The position numbers were made by a program, and so were the translations under genes. Source: Corynebacterium sp. 13CS0277 (GTDB lineage: Bacteria; Actinomycetota; Actinomycetes; Mycobacteriales; Mycobacteriaceae). From it: DNA of 64,000 nt. The notes under the pieces are model-generated. The model was not told where the DNA came from. It ran no database searches and saw only the letters and a list, made by a program, of their open reading frames with translations. This document shows, in pieces, positions 17,304 through 26,812 of the stretch. The stretch is taken from positions 118,887 to 182,886 of the forward strand of contig NZ_PPDL01000002.1 of NCBI RefSeq assembly GCF_002994655.1, written 5' to 3'. Numbering within the stretch: the first letter of the stretch is position 1; each line of letters starts with the position of its first letter.

Positions 17304-20300
17304 GCACCACCACTCCCCCTACCCGCGGGAAGGGGAGCAAGCTTGGCGATCCCACGCCACCGGCAGATGTTGTTGCCGCACTCACCGCGCGCAGTACGAT
17401 CCTGCCGGGGCAGTTCCGGCTGGCGCGCATCGAGCTGATTAACTGGGGCACGTTCAGCGGGGTGCACCGCATCCCGGTGTCCCGGGAAGGGTTTTTGATC
17501 TCCGGGGCGTCGGGCTCCGGCAAATCCACCATCATTGACGCGCTCGCGACGGTGCTCACCCCGCCGGGCAAGCTGAAGCTCAACGCTGCCGGCGGCGGCG
17601 ACAACGCGGGCCGCAACCTCGTGTCCTACTGCCGGGGCGCGTGGCAGCGGGTGCACTCCGCGGACGTCGACGAGGTCACCCAGAACGTGCTGCGGCCCGG
17701 GCCGACCTACAGCGCGATCGCGCTGACCTACACGGACGGCCAGGGTGGCGTCGTCACGGCCGTGCGGATGATGTTCCTCACCGCCTCCTGCGTGCGCCCC
17801 TCTGAGGTCACCAACCTCTACATTGTCGCCCGGCAGCCGATCGACATCCATGCGCTCGCTCCCTTGGCGGCGGCGCGGGAGCGCGCCGCCCAGGCGAAGA
17901 AACTGCTGCCGCAAGCGGTGCACATCGGCGGCACCCACCAGGCCTTTTTGAAGAGCTTCTGCCCGGCGGTCGGCATCCCGGACGCCTCCGCGGTGCAGTT
18001 GCTGCACTACACGCAGGCGGCGAAGCGGCTGAAAGACTTGAACGAGCTCATGCGCACGTTCATGCTGCCGGAGCCGCCCACCCTGGCCACCGCCCGGGAG
18101 GCAGTGGAACAGTTCGGGGAGCTGCACGCCGCCTACCAGTCGGTGACCACCGCCCGGAAGCAGATCGCGGAACTGCGCCCCATCCGGCAGGCCGACGAGG
18201 AACTCACCCAGCTGCACGCGCAGCTCGAGGCCCTGGAGAAGCAAGAGTCCGCCCTGGAGCGCTTCGTGGAGGAACTCCACGCGGACGCCCTGGCGCAGGA
18301 CGTGGAGGACGCGGCCGCCCGCACCCGCACCCTCGAGGCGCAGCTGGATGCGGTGCGGGCCGCGGTGAACGCCACCGCGGAGGACTTGGCCGCCACCCAA
18401 CGACAATTGGCCGGCATGACAGGTGCCGCCGAAGTCGCCGCCCGGGCGGAACTCGACCGGGCGCGGGAGACACTTGCCCGCGTGGAGGCGGCGCGGGCGA
18501 CCGCGCAGCGCCTGTTCGACACCTTGGGCGCTACCTGCCCGGAGACGGCCGACCACTTCACGGAAGTCACCGCCCAGCTGCAGGACAACCTGCACACCCT
18601 GGACGCCCAGTTGGAGGACACCCACGACCACCAGCAGCGCGCCCACGTGGAGCTCACGCTCCTGCGCCGCGACATGGAGGACATCCGCGGCCGCCTGGCG
18701 ACGATCCGGTCCTCCCACTCCACCGTCGATGGCCGCCTGCAGCAGGCCCGGGAGCGGCTGCGGCAGCGCCTCGACATCCCGGCCACCCAGCTGCCCTTTG
18801 TCGCGGACCTCATCCACATCGACCCCGAGTACCGCGAGTGGCAGCCCGCCGCGGAACGCGTCATGGCGGGCTTCGCCCGCACCCTGCTCATCCCGGAGGA
18901 GCACTACGCGGCGGCCGCCCGCGCCATCGACGAGCTGCACTTGAGCGCCCGGCTGACCTACCGGCGGGTGACCCGCGCCCTGGAGCACCGGCGGCCGCAG
19001 GCGTTCCAGCCCGGCACCCTGGCGACCTACATTCAGGTCGCACCCGGCCGTTACCACGACTTCCTGCAGGCGGAGCTGCAGCGCCGCTTCGATTACGCCT
19101 GCGTGGACTCCATGGAGGAGTTCCTCCGCGCCGACAAGGCGCTGACCCGCGCCGGCCAGGTCAAGCACTCGGCCACCCGGGGCGAGAAAGACGACCGCCG
19201 GCGGGCGGACGACCGGTCGGGCTGGATGCTCGACGAGGGCACCGATAGCACCATCGATGCGCTGACGGGCAGGCTGCGGGAGCTGGGCGCCACCGAGGGC
19301 AAACTCGCCGCGGATCTGGCGGCCATCGCGGAGCAGCTCGAGGTGCTGCGCACGCAGCGCACGAGCACCCTGCGGCTGCTGGAGATGCGCAGCTTCGTCG
19401 ACATCGACACCCAGGCGGCCGCCGCGCGGGTGGCGCACTGCCAGGACGCCCTCGACGAGCTGCTGGCGGACAGCCAGGACAGCCAGGCGCTGCGGCGCCG
19501 GGCCGAAGAGCTCACCGCCCGGGCGCGGGACCTCGATGAGGAGCGCTCGGGCGTGGAACGCCGCATCGGCCAAGCCCACGCCCGCGGGGAAGACGCCCGC
19601 CAGGCGCTCGCCCAGGCGCGGGCCCGCATCGACGAGCTCCCCGCGCCCGAGGAGGAGGTGGCCCACGCCCTGCGGGCGCGGGTCGCGGCCCGCTCCCGGC
19701 GGGCGACGGCGACCAACATTGATGCGCTGCGGCCCCAGATCGCCGCCGACATTGCCCGCGACGCGCGCGCCGCACGCGGGCAGGTCACCCGCTACGAGCA
19801 GCAGGCCGCGACGGCGATGGCCCAGTTCGTGGCCCTATGGCCGGAACGCTCCGGGGACGTGCGCGCCGACCACGCCCACCGCGGCGATTTCCTGGCGCTG
19901 CTCGCCCGCCTGGAGGCCGACGACCTGCCCAAGTGCGAGGCGGACTTTGTGCGGCTGCTGCGCACCCAAACCCAGGACAACATCAACCGGCTGCTCACCC
20001 AGATCCGCTCCGCCCCGAGCGACGTGCGCCGCTCCATCGGGCCGATCAACGCGGCCCTGGCCAGCGTGTCCTTCGACCGGGGCTACCGGCTGCAGATCCA
20101 GGTGAAGGAAACCCTGCCGCAGGAAGCCCGGCGCTTCATCGAGGAGCTCAAAGGGGTCGTCGCGGGCCTGCTCGCCAGCGACGATGTCCACGACGCCGAA
20201 GCCCGCTTCCTCGCGCTGCGGGAGGTCATCGACTCGCTCACGGTCAGCGACCGCAACCCCCAGTCGCTGGTCCGGCAGCGCCTGGATACCCGCCTCCACG

Positions 20301-20734
20301 TCAGCTTCCTCGGCGTCGAAATCGACGAGGAGGGCCGCGAAGGTGCGGTCTACGACAGCAGTGCCGGCCTGTCCGGCGGGCAGGCACAAAAGCTCGTGTT
20401 CTTCTGCCTGGCGGCGGCGCTGCGCTACCAGCTCACCGGCCAAGGGCTCACCACGGCGCGGGCCCGGCGCGGCCGGCTCACCGTCGGTGAGGTCACCTAC
20501 CCCGCCTTCGGCACCGTCGTCCTCGACGAGGCGTTCGCCCTGTCCGATACCAGCTTCACCCGCTACGTGCTCGACGTGTTCACCACCTTCGGGTTCCACA
20601 TGGTGCTCGCCACCCCGGAGAAAATGCTGCAAACCCTCGAGGACTACATCACCGGGGTGGCGATCATCCGCTGCCCCGACCGCAAACACTCCGACATCAC
20701 GCTCATCGACTACACCGTCGAGGACACCCCATGA
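17300..20734 (+). CDS. jetC: Wadjet defence SMC-like ATPase JetC (MksB)
   Basis: 1144 residues. Walker A GASGSGKST lies at 69-77, the ABC signature GLSGGQ near residue 1028, and Walker B TVVLDEAF near 1072. Between them are two long coiled-coil regions (about 270-480 and 660-820) around a central domain at about 500-640. It lacks a canonical SMC hinge, as expected for MksB/JetC proteins. The ATPase drives loop extrusion that senses small circular DNA. ATGA overlaps at both ends place it firmly in the operon. All motor motifs look intact. Confidence 0.95.
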   Translation: MSTTTPPTRGKGSKLGDPTPPADVVAALTARSTILPGQFRLARIELINWGTFSGVHRIPVSREGFLISGASGSGKSTIIDALATVLTPPGKLKLNAAGGGDNAGRNLVSYCRGAWQRVHSADVDEVTQNVLRPGPTYSAIALTYTDGQGGVVTAVRMMFLTASCVRPSEVTNLYIVARQPIDIHALAPLAAARERAAQAKKLLPQAVHIGGTHQAFLKSFCPAVGIPDASAVQLLHYTQAAKRLKDLNELMRTFMLPEPPTLATAREAVEQFGELHAAYQSVTTARKQIAELRPIRQADEELTQLHAQLEALEKQESALERFVEELHADALAQDVEDAAARTRTLEAQLDAVRAAVNATAEDLAATQRQLAGMTGAAEVAARAELDRARETLARVEAARATAQRLFDTLGATCPETADHFTEVTAQLQDNLHTLDAQLEDTHDHQQRAHVELTLLRRDMEDIRGRLATIRSSHSTVDGRLQQARERLRQRLDIPATQLPFVADLIHIDPEYREWQPAAERVMAGFARTLLIPEEHYAAAARAIDELHLSARLTYRRVTRALEHRRPQAFQPGTLATYIQVAPGRYHDFLQAELQRRFDYACVDSMEEFLRADKALTRAGQVKHSATRGEKDDRRRADDRSGWMLDEGTDSTIDALTGRLRELGATEGKLAADLAAIAEQLEVLRTQRTSTLRLLEMRSFVDIDTQAAAARVAHCQDALDELLADSQDSQALRRRAEELTARARDLDEERSGVERRIGQAHARGEDARQALAQARARIDELPAPEEEVAHALRARVAARSRRATATNIDALRPQIAADIARDARAARGQVTRYEQQAATAMAQFVALWPERSGDVRADHAHRGDFLALLARLEADDLPKCEADFVRLLRTQTQDNINRLLTQIRSAPSDVRRSIGPINAALASVSFDRGYRLQIQVKETLPQEARRFIEELKGVVAGLLASDDVHDAEARFLALREVIDSLTVSDRNPQSLVRQRLDTRLHVSFLGVEIDEEGREGAVYDSSAGLSGGQAQKLVFFCLAAALRYQLTGQGLTTARARRGRLTVGEVTYPAFGTVVLDEAFALSDTSFTRYVLDVFTTFGFHMVLATPEKMLQTLEDYITGVAIIRCPDRKHSDITLIDYTVEDTP

Positions 20735-21915
20735 GGCATCCCGCCGACCTCGCCCGGCGGGCCGCGCGGTTCTACACCACCCACCTGCGCCGCCTGCTCC
20801 TCGAAGCTCCTGAGGAGGGTCCGCTCGTGCAGCTGGCGCTGCAGCCGCCGACGGCGGCGGCCGCGGCCGCAGACGCTCAAGCTGTCCGCGAGTTCATCAC
20901 CGCCTGGGAGGACGCCGACTGCGAGGTGGAGTGGACAGTCAAACGGCTGGGCGCGTTCGGGCCGACGCGGCTGCCGCAGCGCGCCAGCCTGCGCACTCTG
21001 GGCGAGCTCGCCCGGTGGGCGGAGCGCGGCCTGACCCCGGAGGAGGCCCGACAACTCCCGGTCGCCCCTGCGCAGAGTGTGCGGCTGGCGGCCGCGCTCG
21101 CGGACCTGCTGCCACGCTACCCGCAGGCCGACCGGCAGGCGCTGCGCCGGCACCTCCGTGCCCTCGCGGAGCTGCACCGGGGCGGCCAGTTGGAGGTGCT
21201 CCGGGCCGTGGCGGACTGGGTGAGAGCCCACTCCGCGGAGGCCACCGCCATGAGCCCGCGGGCGATCCCCGTCGCCGGCGCGGACAGTAAGTTCTACGAC
21301 ACCCACCGCCGCCTCATCCAGGCACTCACCGGGGCACACGACTTCGCCCCGCCGGTCGTCCTCGTCGAGATCAGTGTGCTCGACAGCGGCTGCCACATCG
21401 GCGGCTTTCGACACCTCGCCGTACCGGAGGACACCTTCCGCGCAGGCGACTTCCCCACCCGCTGGGCAGGCGAGCACCCCCTGCGCGCGGTGCTGTGGGT
21501 GGAAAACCGCGCCAGCTTCCTCGCACTACCACCCCTGGAGGGAGTGCTCGCGATCTTCGGCCAGGGCTTCCAACTGCCCGGGAGTGATGCGCCGTGGATG
21601 CGGGAGGTGGACTGCGTGTACTGGGGTGACATCGACACCCACGGGCTCAACATCTTCGGGCGGCTGCGCACCCGACAGCCCCACGCGGAGGCGATCCTCA
21701 TGGACCACGCCACCGCGACGGCCTGCCTCGGGGTCGCCGTCGTGGAAGACTCCCCTGCCGGCACCCCGGCGGAGAGTCTCGACGCCGACATGCGGGCACT
21801 GTTCACCCAGCTCGGGGCGTGGGGACAGGCCCGCATTGAGCAGGAACGCATCCCCCAGCACATCGCCCGCACTGCACTCACGCGGCGCTTTGCGGCGGGC
21901 GCGCCCGCCGACTAA
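20731..21915 (+). CDS. jetD: Wadjet defence nuclease JetD (MksG, DUF3322/DUF2220)
   Basis: 394 residues overlapping jetC by four bases. The N-terminal DUF3322 part (1-170) precedes a C-terminal DUF2220 Toprim-like domain. Its metal-site motifs are visible: VEN near residue 257 and YWGDIDTHG near 296-304, with GDxDxHG acidic residues intact. JetD is the subunit that cleaves circular plasmid DNA once the SMC complex stalls. The intact catalytic residues suggest a functional system. It ends the operon. Confidence 0.93.
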   Translation: MRHPADLARRAARFYTTHLRRLLLEAPEEGPLVQLALQPPTAAAAAADAQAVREFITAWEDADCEVEWTVKRLGAFGPTRLPQRASLRTLGELARWAERGLTPEEARQLPVAPAQSVRLAAALADLLPRYPQADRQALRRHLRALAELHRGGQLEVLRAVADWVRAHSAEATAMSPRAIPVAGADSKFYDTHRRLIQALTGAHDFAPPVVLVEISVLDSGCHIGGFRHLAVPEDTFRAGDFPTRWAGEHPLRAVLWVENRASFLALPPLEGVLAIFGQGFQLPGSDAPWMREVDCVYWGDIDTHGLNIFGRLRTRQPHAEAILMDHATATACLGVAVVEDSPAGTPAESLDADMRALFTQLGAWGQARIEQERIPQHIARTALTRRFAAGAPAD

Positions 21916-21937
21916 CGCTCGCGCGATCGTGCGGGGT

Positions 21938-22117
21938 CTACCACTGGCGGGCCTTCTTCACAGCCTTCTTCAGCGCCTTATCGTCCAAGGAACAGGCCCC
22001 CTGCTTCCGCAGACGGTGGATCACCACCGGGCAGCACCGGCACCGGGGTTTGCTCTTACAGCACTTCTTTTTCTTCGAGCCTTTTTCGACCCGTTTCCGA
22101 AGCTTCTCCACCTTCAC
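21938..22117 (-). CDS. small Cys/Lys-rich protein
   Basis: 59 residues from GTG 22117, preceded closely by an in-frame TAA, so the start choice is narrow (GTG 22117 or GTG 22111). The sequence has 17 Lys and six Cys, with the motif KKKKCCKSKPRCRCCPVV and another Cys near residue 41. The CCKxKPRCxxCPVV arrangement recalls a small conserved actinobacterial protein of unknown function; a structural metal site is likely but inferred. It is convergent to jetD, ending 22 bases after it. Confidence 0.65.
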   Translation of the reverse strand: MKVEKLRKRVEKGSKKKKCCKSKPRCRCCPVVIHRLRKQGACSLDDKALKKAVKKARQW

Positions 22118-22367
22118 AAGTACACAAGCTTAGCCTCAATTCGTCTGCTCCGCAGCTGTGCTACTACCCCCGCACGGGGGAGGACAATGCGCATCCCTTG
22201 ACACGCGGTGAGTCCGATTGTCAGAATCGGCGGACGTGGTGCGCATCACGCCCGCACGCTGAGCTGCTGTGGCTGCGCCACCGGGTAGCACCGCACCGCG
22301 TGACTGTGACCCCCATGTTTCTTCCCGTGCGTCGTTCCTGCCGCACTGACGAGAAAGCACTCCCCTC

Positions 22368-23450
22368 ATGCGCACTCTTCTTACCGCGGGTACCCTCGCC
22401 GCGAGCCTCGTCGTCGGCGTGGTGGCGGCACCCGCCCACGCCGGTGTGTCCTGCACGCTCGAGTACAACCCCGCGTTCGACACGTTGCCCAACTGCACCC
22501 TCAACACCGACGAGGCGGCAAAGCAGGCAGCGGTCGCCTACCTCACCGAGCTCAAGGAGATCGACCAGCAGGTCATCAGGGAAGGGCTGAAAGCCCACCC
22601 CACCTTGTCCGAGATGGGGTTGAGCTACATCGGGTTGCTGGAGGAGTCCCGCACACGGGAATTCTCCGCGGAGGAAAAGAAGGACCTCGACGCCCGCGCG
22701 GAGGAACTCGAGCAGGCCCTCATCGACGCCGGCGCCGAGGACTTCGAGATCGACAACGTGCTCACGTTCGGCAGCTCGTTCCTCGAGGAGGTGTGGGAGT
22801 CCATCGACTACTACGTCAACACCGGCCGCTACGGCCTTGGGGCGACTCCGCTGACCACCGGCCGCGAGAACGTGGCCTCGTGGCGCGAGACGGAGGACGA
22901 GGCCCGGGAATGGGTGAAGTACCCCTTCGGCAACATCTGGCTCAACGTGAGCGACATCTTTGCCGCCCATGCTCAGGGCCTCGATGAGCGCATCACCACC
23001 GCGGACACTCTGCTCGCGGAGCGGGGACCGACGGTGTGGGCCGACGCCTACGAGTCGTGCCTGCTCGAGATCGACAAGATCAACCGCAACAAGAAGTGGA
23101 TTCACAGCCTGTCTGGGAAATTCACGGCCTCGCAGCGCCGGCAGCTGGAGCAGCTGATGAATACGCGGACGAACACCTCGGGTAAGCCCACCACGAACAC
23201 GCCGTCGACGAAGCCCACCCCGGCGAAGCCGTCCACGGCCAAGCCGACCGCGGCGAAGCCGACTCCGGCGCAGCCCTCGCGCGTGCAGACTCCCTCGGAC
23301 AAGCCCGATTATGCGGGCGAGGCCTCCGCTGAGCAGGCGTCCCGGGATGTCCTCGGCCTCATGCTCGTGGTGGGGGTGCTCATCAGCACCGTCATCAGCG
23401 TGCTGCGCACCCTTCCCCCGGGGATGCTGCCGCCCGGACTCCTCCCCTAG
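22368..23450 (+). CDS. secreted protein with C-terminal membrane anchor
   Basis: 360 residues. The signal peptide (1-25) has cleavage expected after AHA, before GVSCTLEYNP. A helical extracellular domain follows (30-260) with Cys pairs near residues 29, 39 and 230. Next is a Thr/Lys/Pro repeat linker (about 262-310, KPT/KPS units) and a C-terminal hydrophobic segment (about 325-347). There is no LPXTG motif. The build is typical of corynebacterial envelope proteins; the family is not recognised. GAGAAAG about ten bases upstream is the ribosome binding site. Confidence 0.7.
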   Translation: MRTLLTAGTLAASLVVGVVAAPAHAGVSCTLEYNPAFDTLPNCTLNTDEAAKQAAVAYLTELKEIDQQVIREGLKAHPTLSEMGLSYIGLLEESRTREFSAEEKKDLDARAEELEQALIDAGAEDFEIDNVLTFGSSFLEEVWESIDYYVNTGRYGLGATPLTTGRENVASWRETEDEAREWVKYPFGNIWLNVSDIFAAHAQGLDERITTADTLLAERGPTVWADAYESCLLEIDKINRNKKWIHSLSGKFTASQRRQLEQLMNTRTNTSGKPTTNTPSTKPTPAKPSTAKPTAAKPTPAQPSRVQTPSDKPDYAGEASAEQASRDVLGLMLVVGVLISTVISVLRTLPPGMLPPGLLP

Positions 23451-23455
23451 CGCGG

Positions 23456-23471
23456 TGTGATGCACATCATC
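23456..23471. promoter_or_regulatory. weak GlxR(CRP)-like site
   Basis: TGTGATGCACATCATC matches the CRP-family pattern TGTGA-N6-TCACA completely in the left half and in three of five bases in the right. It lies 116-131 bases before the next start codon. Position and match are only suggestive. Confidence 0.25.
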
Positions 23472-23586
23472 TAGTGGCCTGGGGTGGGGGCTGCTAGCGT
23501 GGCAGGAAACATTTTTTCTTGGCGGTCGGGGGATCCCGCGCGGGGGCGCGGGACCATGCCGCCCCACGCAAGGAGGCGGTTGCCCC

Positions 23587-23889
23587 ATGGATCACATCCA
23601 CCCGGACCTGCGGGAGGTCTACCCCGACGAGTGCGACTTCGTCGACTTCGTCACCCGCATCGACCCCATGCTTGGGGATCTCATGGCACACGTCATGGGC
23701 TGCGTCGGCAACGTGTCCCTGGCGATGCTCATCGGGGTGTTCTACACCAAGCAGCGCCGCTACCCCATCTCGGAGGAGTTGGTGACCCGGCTGTTTCAGC
23801 GGGCGTTCCTCGACGCCTGGGGGCGGGATCAGCTCGACGGCCAGACCCGCACCCTGCTGCGGGCGATGCTTAGCGGCGCGCAGGCCTAG
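23587..23889 (+). CDS. small hypothetical protein
   Basis: 100 residues with no recognised family, probably all-helical and soluble; hydrophobic stretch MAHVMGCVGNVSLAMLIGVF near the middle. AAGGAGG ten bases before ATG 23587 is an excellent ribosome binding site, supporting a real gene. Its 3' end overlaps by 20 bases the 3' end of the convergent FeoC-like gene. A GC hairpin (23534-23553) lies in its upstream region. Confidence 0.6.
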   Translation: MDHIHPDLREVYPDECDFVDFVTRIDPMLGDLMAHVMGCVGNVSLAMLIGVFYTKQRRYPISEELVTRLFQRAFLDAWGRDQLDGQTRTLLRAMLSGAQA

Positions 23890-24175
23890 ACAGCGTCAGG
23901 GTGCGCAGCCCACTGGCCGGCCCGCAGCCCGTACTGCAGCCGGTGGCGCAGGCACTGCAGCGGCCGCCGCAGATGGCCTCGGTGTGGGCCACCATGTGGC
24001 CGGTGCGCTGCAGGTGAAACAGGATCGCGTCGACGGTGCTGGGGGCCAGGCCCGTCACGGCCACAATGTCGGCGCGGGTGCTGTGCCCGGCGCGCACGGC
24101 GCCGAGCACCGCATCAAGCGGTGGTGTCGCAGTATCGCGTGGGTGCTGTGGGGTGGGATTCATCGGCTGCGCCAC
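23870..24175 (-). CDS. FeoC-like small winged-helix protein with Cys cluster
   Basis: 101 residues from GTG 24175 (ATG 24163 alternative), starting three bases after feoB stops. A helix-turn-helix region (residues about 20-62, HSTRADIVAVTGLAPSTVD) precedes a Cys motif C-x3-C-x2-C-x3-C-x3-C (from about residue 69). That combination is typical of FeoC-like proteins, which bind an oxygen-sensitive Fe-S cluster and modulate FeoB. Third gene of the feo operon. Confidence 0.7.
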   Translation of the reverse strand: MAQPMNPTPQHPRDTATPPLDAVLGAVRAGHSTRADIVAVTGLAPSTVDAILFHLQRTGHMVAHTEAICGGRCSACATGCSTGCGPASGLRTLTLSRPARR

Positions 24176-24178
24176 GTC

Positions 24179-26140
24179 CTAGAGCCAGATGCTGAGCAGG
24201 TGGAAGCAGGCGACGGCGAGCACCCACGCGAGCACCAGCTGGATGCCGACGCCGGCGAGTGTCCACTTGAGCCCGATTTCGCGGCGCTGTGCCGCCAGTG
24301 TGGCCACACACGGGGTGTAGCTGAGCAGGAAGATCATGAACGCCCACACGGCGGCGAGCGGGTGTCCGCCGGAGGCCTCATCGAAGTCGGCGCGGATGGC
24401 GGTCGCCAGGGGGCTGGAGGCCTGCTCGTCGGGGGTGTCGTCGGTGACGTCCTCGAGGGCGTAGGTTTGCGCCCAGGAGGCGATGACGGCTTCCTTCGCG
24501 ACGAAGCCGGTGAGCAGGGTGCCGGTGATGGACCAGGAGCCGAAGCCGGCCGGGGTGAACACAGGGGCCACGGTGCTGGCGACGGTGCCGTAGACGGAGT
24601 CCTGCGGGGGCAGGTCCTCGTCGCCGAAGCTGTAGCCGCCGACGGCGGGGGTGGATTGCAACAGGAAGACGACGGCGACGGTGGCGACGATGATGCCGCC
24701 GGCGGTCTGCAGGAAGCCTTTGAGGCGCAGCCACATGACACTCAGTGCGAGCCGTGCCCCGGGCAGCTGGTAGACCGGCAGGTCGATGACGAGCGGTTCG
24801 TCGCCGACGCGGCGCCACAGGGTGTGGCGCATGAGCAGGCCGGCCAGCACCACCAGGGCGATGGAGATGACGTACATGAGGAACACGACCGTGCCGGCGC
24901 TGTGCGGGAAGAAGGTGGCGGCGAGCATGACGTACACCGTCAGCCGCGCGGAGCAGGACGTGAACGGGATGAGCAGCGCGGTGAGCAGCCGCTGCGAGGG
25001 CTTCGCCAGCACGCGGGTCGCGCTGATGGCGGGCACGTTGCACCCAAAGCCAACGATGAGCGGGATGAAGGCCTTACCGGGCAGGCCGATGCGCTTCATG
25101 AGCCGGTCGGTGACGACCGCGGCGCGCGCCATGTAGCCGGAGTCCTCCAGCACCGCCAGGCACAGGAACATCAGCGCCATGAGCGGGGCGAAGGTGAGCA
25201 CCATGCCCACGCCGCCGATGAGCCCGTCGACGACGAGGCCCGTGACCAGTGGGTGGTCAAGGTGCAGGACACCCAAGGCACTGGTCACCCAGTCACTCAC
25301 CGGCCCGGAGAACAGGGACTCCAGCCCGTCCTGCAGGGGTGCGGCGACGGTGGTGGTGATCTGGAAGACCACCCACATGGTGGCGAGGAACAGCAGCGGG
25401 CCCGCCACCGGGTGCAGGGCGACTTTATCGATGCGTTCCGTCCAGGTGGCGGTCTCCGTATCCTCACGGGTGGTGGCGGCCGCGAGTGCGCGTTCCACCC
25501 AGGCGAAGCGGTCGTTGGCGACGGCGAACTCGTCGCCGGCGGCTCGTTCCCGGCGCACGGTGGGCGGCTGCTGCATCTGGGCGGCCACGGTGTCGGCGAC
25601 GAGGCTCAAACCACTCCTGCGGCGGGGATCCACCACCACGACAGGCACCCCGAGCGCCCGACTCAGCTGTTCCCCGTCGACGTGCATGCCGTGGGCGGCG
25701 GCCACATCCGCCTTGGTGACGACCACGACGAGGCGGAATTCTTCCTCCGCCAGCTGGGCCACCATGTACAACGAGCGGCCCAGGCTGGCCGCGTCGACGG
25801 CGACCATGACGAGGTCGGGGCGCTCCGAAGCGGCGCAGTCGATGATGAGGTCGCGGGTGAGTTCCTCATCCGGGCTCATCGGATCCAGCGAATACGCGCC
25901 GGGGAAATCAATGACGTCGTACACGTTCTCGCCCGCGTGCCAGGCGCCGCGGGAGACTTCCACCGTGGTGCCGGGCCAGTTGCCCATGCGGGCCTTCGCG
26001 CCCGTGAGCCCGTTAAACAGGGTCGACTTGCCCGCGTTCGGGGTGCCCACCAGTGCGATGATCGGCGCGTGGTCGGGGGCGATGCGCGCCCCGTGGGATT
26101 CGCAGTGGCAGCTGGCCGCCGGCAGTGTTTTGCGTGCCAT
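24179..26140 (-). CDS. feoB: ferrous iron transport protein B
   Basis: 653 residues. N-terminal G domain with G1 GTPNAGKST (32-40), G3 DFPG and G4 TKAD. It is followed by the membrane region with the two Gate motifs (cores GFGCNVPAISATR and SYTPCVATLAAQ). It is an inner-membrane ferrous iron transporter, and the length is usual for actinobacterial FeoB. It lies between feoA and a feoC-like gene with tiny gaps (6 and 3 bases), so the three are one operon. Confidence 0.97.
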   Translation of the reverse strand: MARKTLPAASCHCESHGARIAPDHAPIIALVGTPNAGKSTLFNGLTGAKARMGNWPGTTVEVSRGAWHAGENVYDVIDFPGAYSLDPMSPDEELTRDLIIDCAASERPDLVMVAVDAASLGRSLYMVAQLAEEEFRLVVVVTKADVAAAHGMHVDGEQLSRALGVPVVVVDPRRRSGLSLVADTVAAQMQQPPTVRRERAAGDEFAVANDRFAWVERALAAATTREDTETATWTERIDKVALHPVAGPLLFLATMWVVFQITTTVAAPLQDGLESLFSGPVSDWVTSALGVLHLDHPLVTGLVVDGLIGGVGMVLTFAPLMALMFLCLAVLEDSGYMARAAVVTDRLMKRIGLPGKAFIPLIVGFGCNVPAISATRVLAKPSQRLLTALLIPFTSCSARLTVYVMLAATFFPHSAGTVVFLMYVISIALVVLAGLLMRHTLWRRVGDEPLVIDLPVYQLPGARLALSVMWLRLKGFLQTAGGIIVATVAVVFLLQSTPAVGGYSFGDEDLPPQDSVYGTVASTVAPVFTPAGFGSWSITGTLLTGFVAKEAVIASWAQTYALEDVTDDTPDEQASSPLATAIRADFDEASGGHPLAAVWAFMIFLLSYTPCVATLAAQRREIGLKWTLAGVGIQLVLAWVLAVACFHLLSIWL

Positions 26141-26146
26141 GGTTCC

Positions 26147-26482
26147 CTACCGCCCCTCCCGTGCCGGCCGGACGCGCAGCGCCCGCGCGGTCAGCTTGTC
26201 GAGCGCGTAGCGGGTATCGCCCACCTTGATGACTCGCCCACCCCCGGAGGTGCGTTGGGTGACGCTCACCGCCATGCCGGGCCGGATGCCCAACTCGGCG
26301 AGCCGGCGGCGCAGCGCATCTTCCAGGACACTGACGCCGAGGATTTCGCAGCGCCTGCCCAGCGGCACGGTCGCGAGTGAGAATTCCTCCTCCCAGCCGT
26401 GGGGTTGTTCGCACGCGACGGGGTGCGCGGACGTCTCTGGGTGGCGGGGGTCGACCACCGCATCGGGGGTCTGCTGAGCCAT
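26147..26482 (-). CDS. feoA: ferrous iron transport protein A
   Basis: 111 residues. The SH3-like FeoA domain occupies residues about 38-106 (LATVPLGRRCEILGV, LAELGIRPGMAVSV, TRYALDKLTARALRV). An N-terminal extension of 35 residues is polar. ATG 26482 is preceded by AAGGAG at ten bases. It is a cytosolic partner of FeoB and first gene of the operon. No convincing DtxR box was found upstream. Confidence 0.92.
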   Translation of the reverse strand: MAQQTPDAVVDPRHPETSAHPVACEQPHGWEEEFSLATVPLGRRCEILGVSVLEDALRRRLAELGIRPGMAVSVTQRTSGGGRVIKVGDTRYALDKLTARALRVRPAREGR

Positions 26483-26812
26483 GGAGAACACGCTCCTTGA
26501 GAAAACGGTAGGACAGCGTAGCCGCAGTCATTCGGACACGCTCATCATAGGCTCACAACGCCGAGCCCGCCCAGGTTTCCCGCAGGTCAGTGGCCATTAT
26601 CACTGTTATCACCCACACCTTGCACTGGGTTGCCAGCCCAAGCACTGGAGTCCCCATCGCACCCCCAATCCGCGCGGAATCCCCCGCACCCAGCACACGT
26701 GCTGCATATCTGCTACCCGCGTGCCTACGACGGCACGGGCCCCACTCCGAAACACCCGCGCCCCACCCCGGCGCACACACCCCCTGAGCAACGACCTCGC
26801 GCGGACATCCAC
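26483..26812. other. intergenic region upstream of feoA
   Basis: 330 bases separating the feo operon (start side) from the 3' end of the gapB-linked gene. It is AT-richer around 26590-26630 (CATTATCACTGTTATCACC) where the feo promoter probably lies. Only a poor match to a DtxR box (26508-26526) was seen. Confidence 0.4.

Noticed and set aside
26508..26526. DtxR box upstream of feoA
   Set aside because: About 11 of 19 positions agree with the remembered consensus and the dyad is poor.
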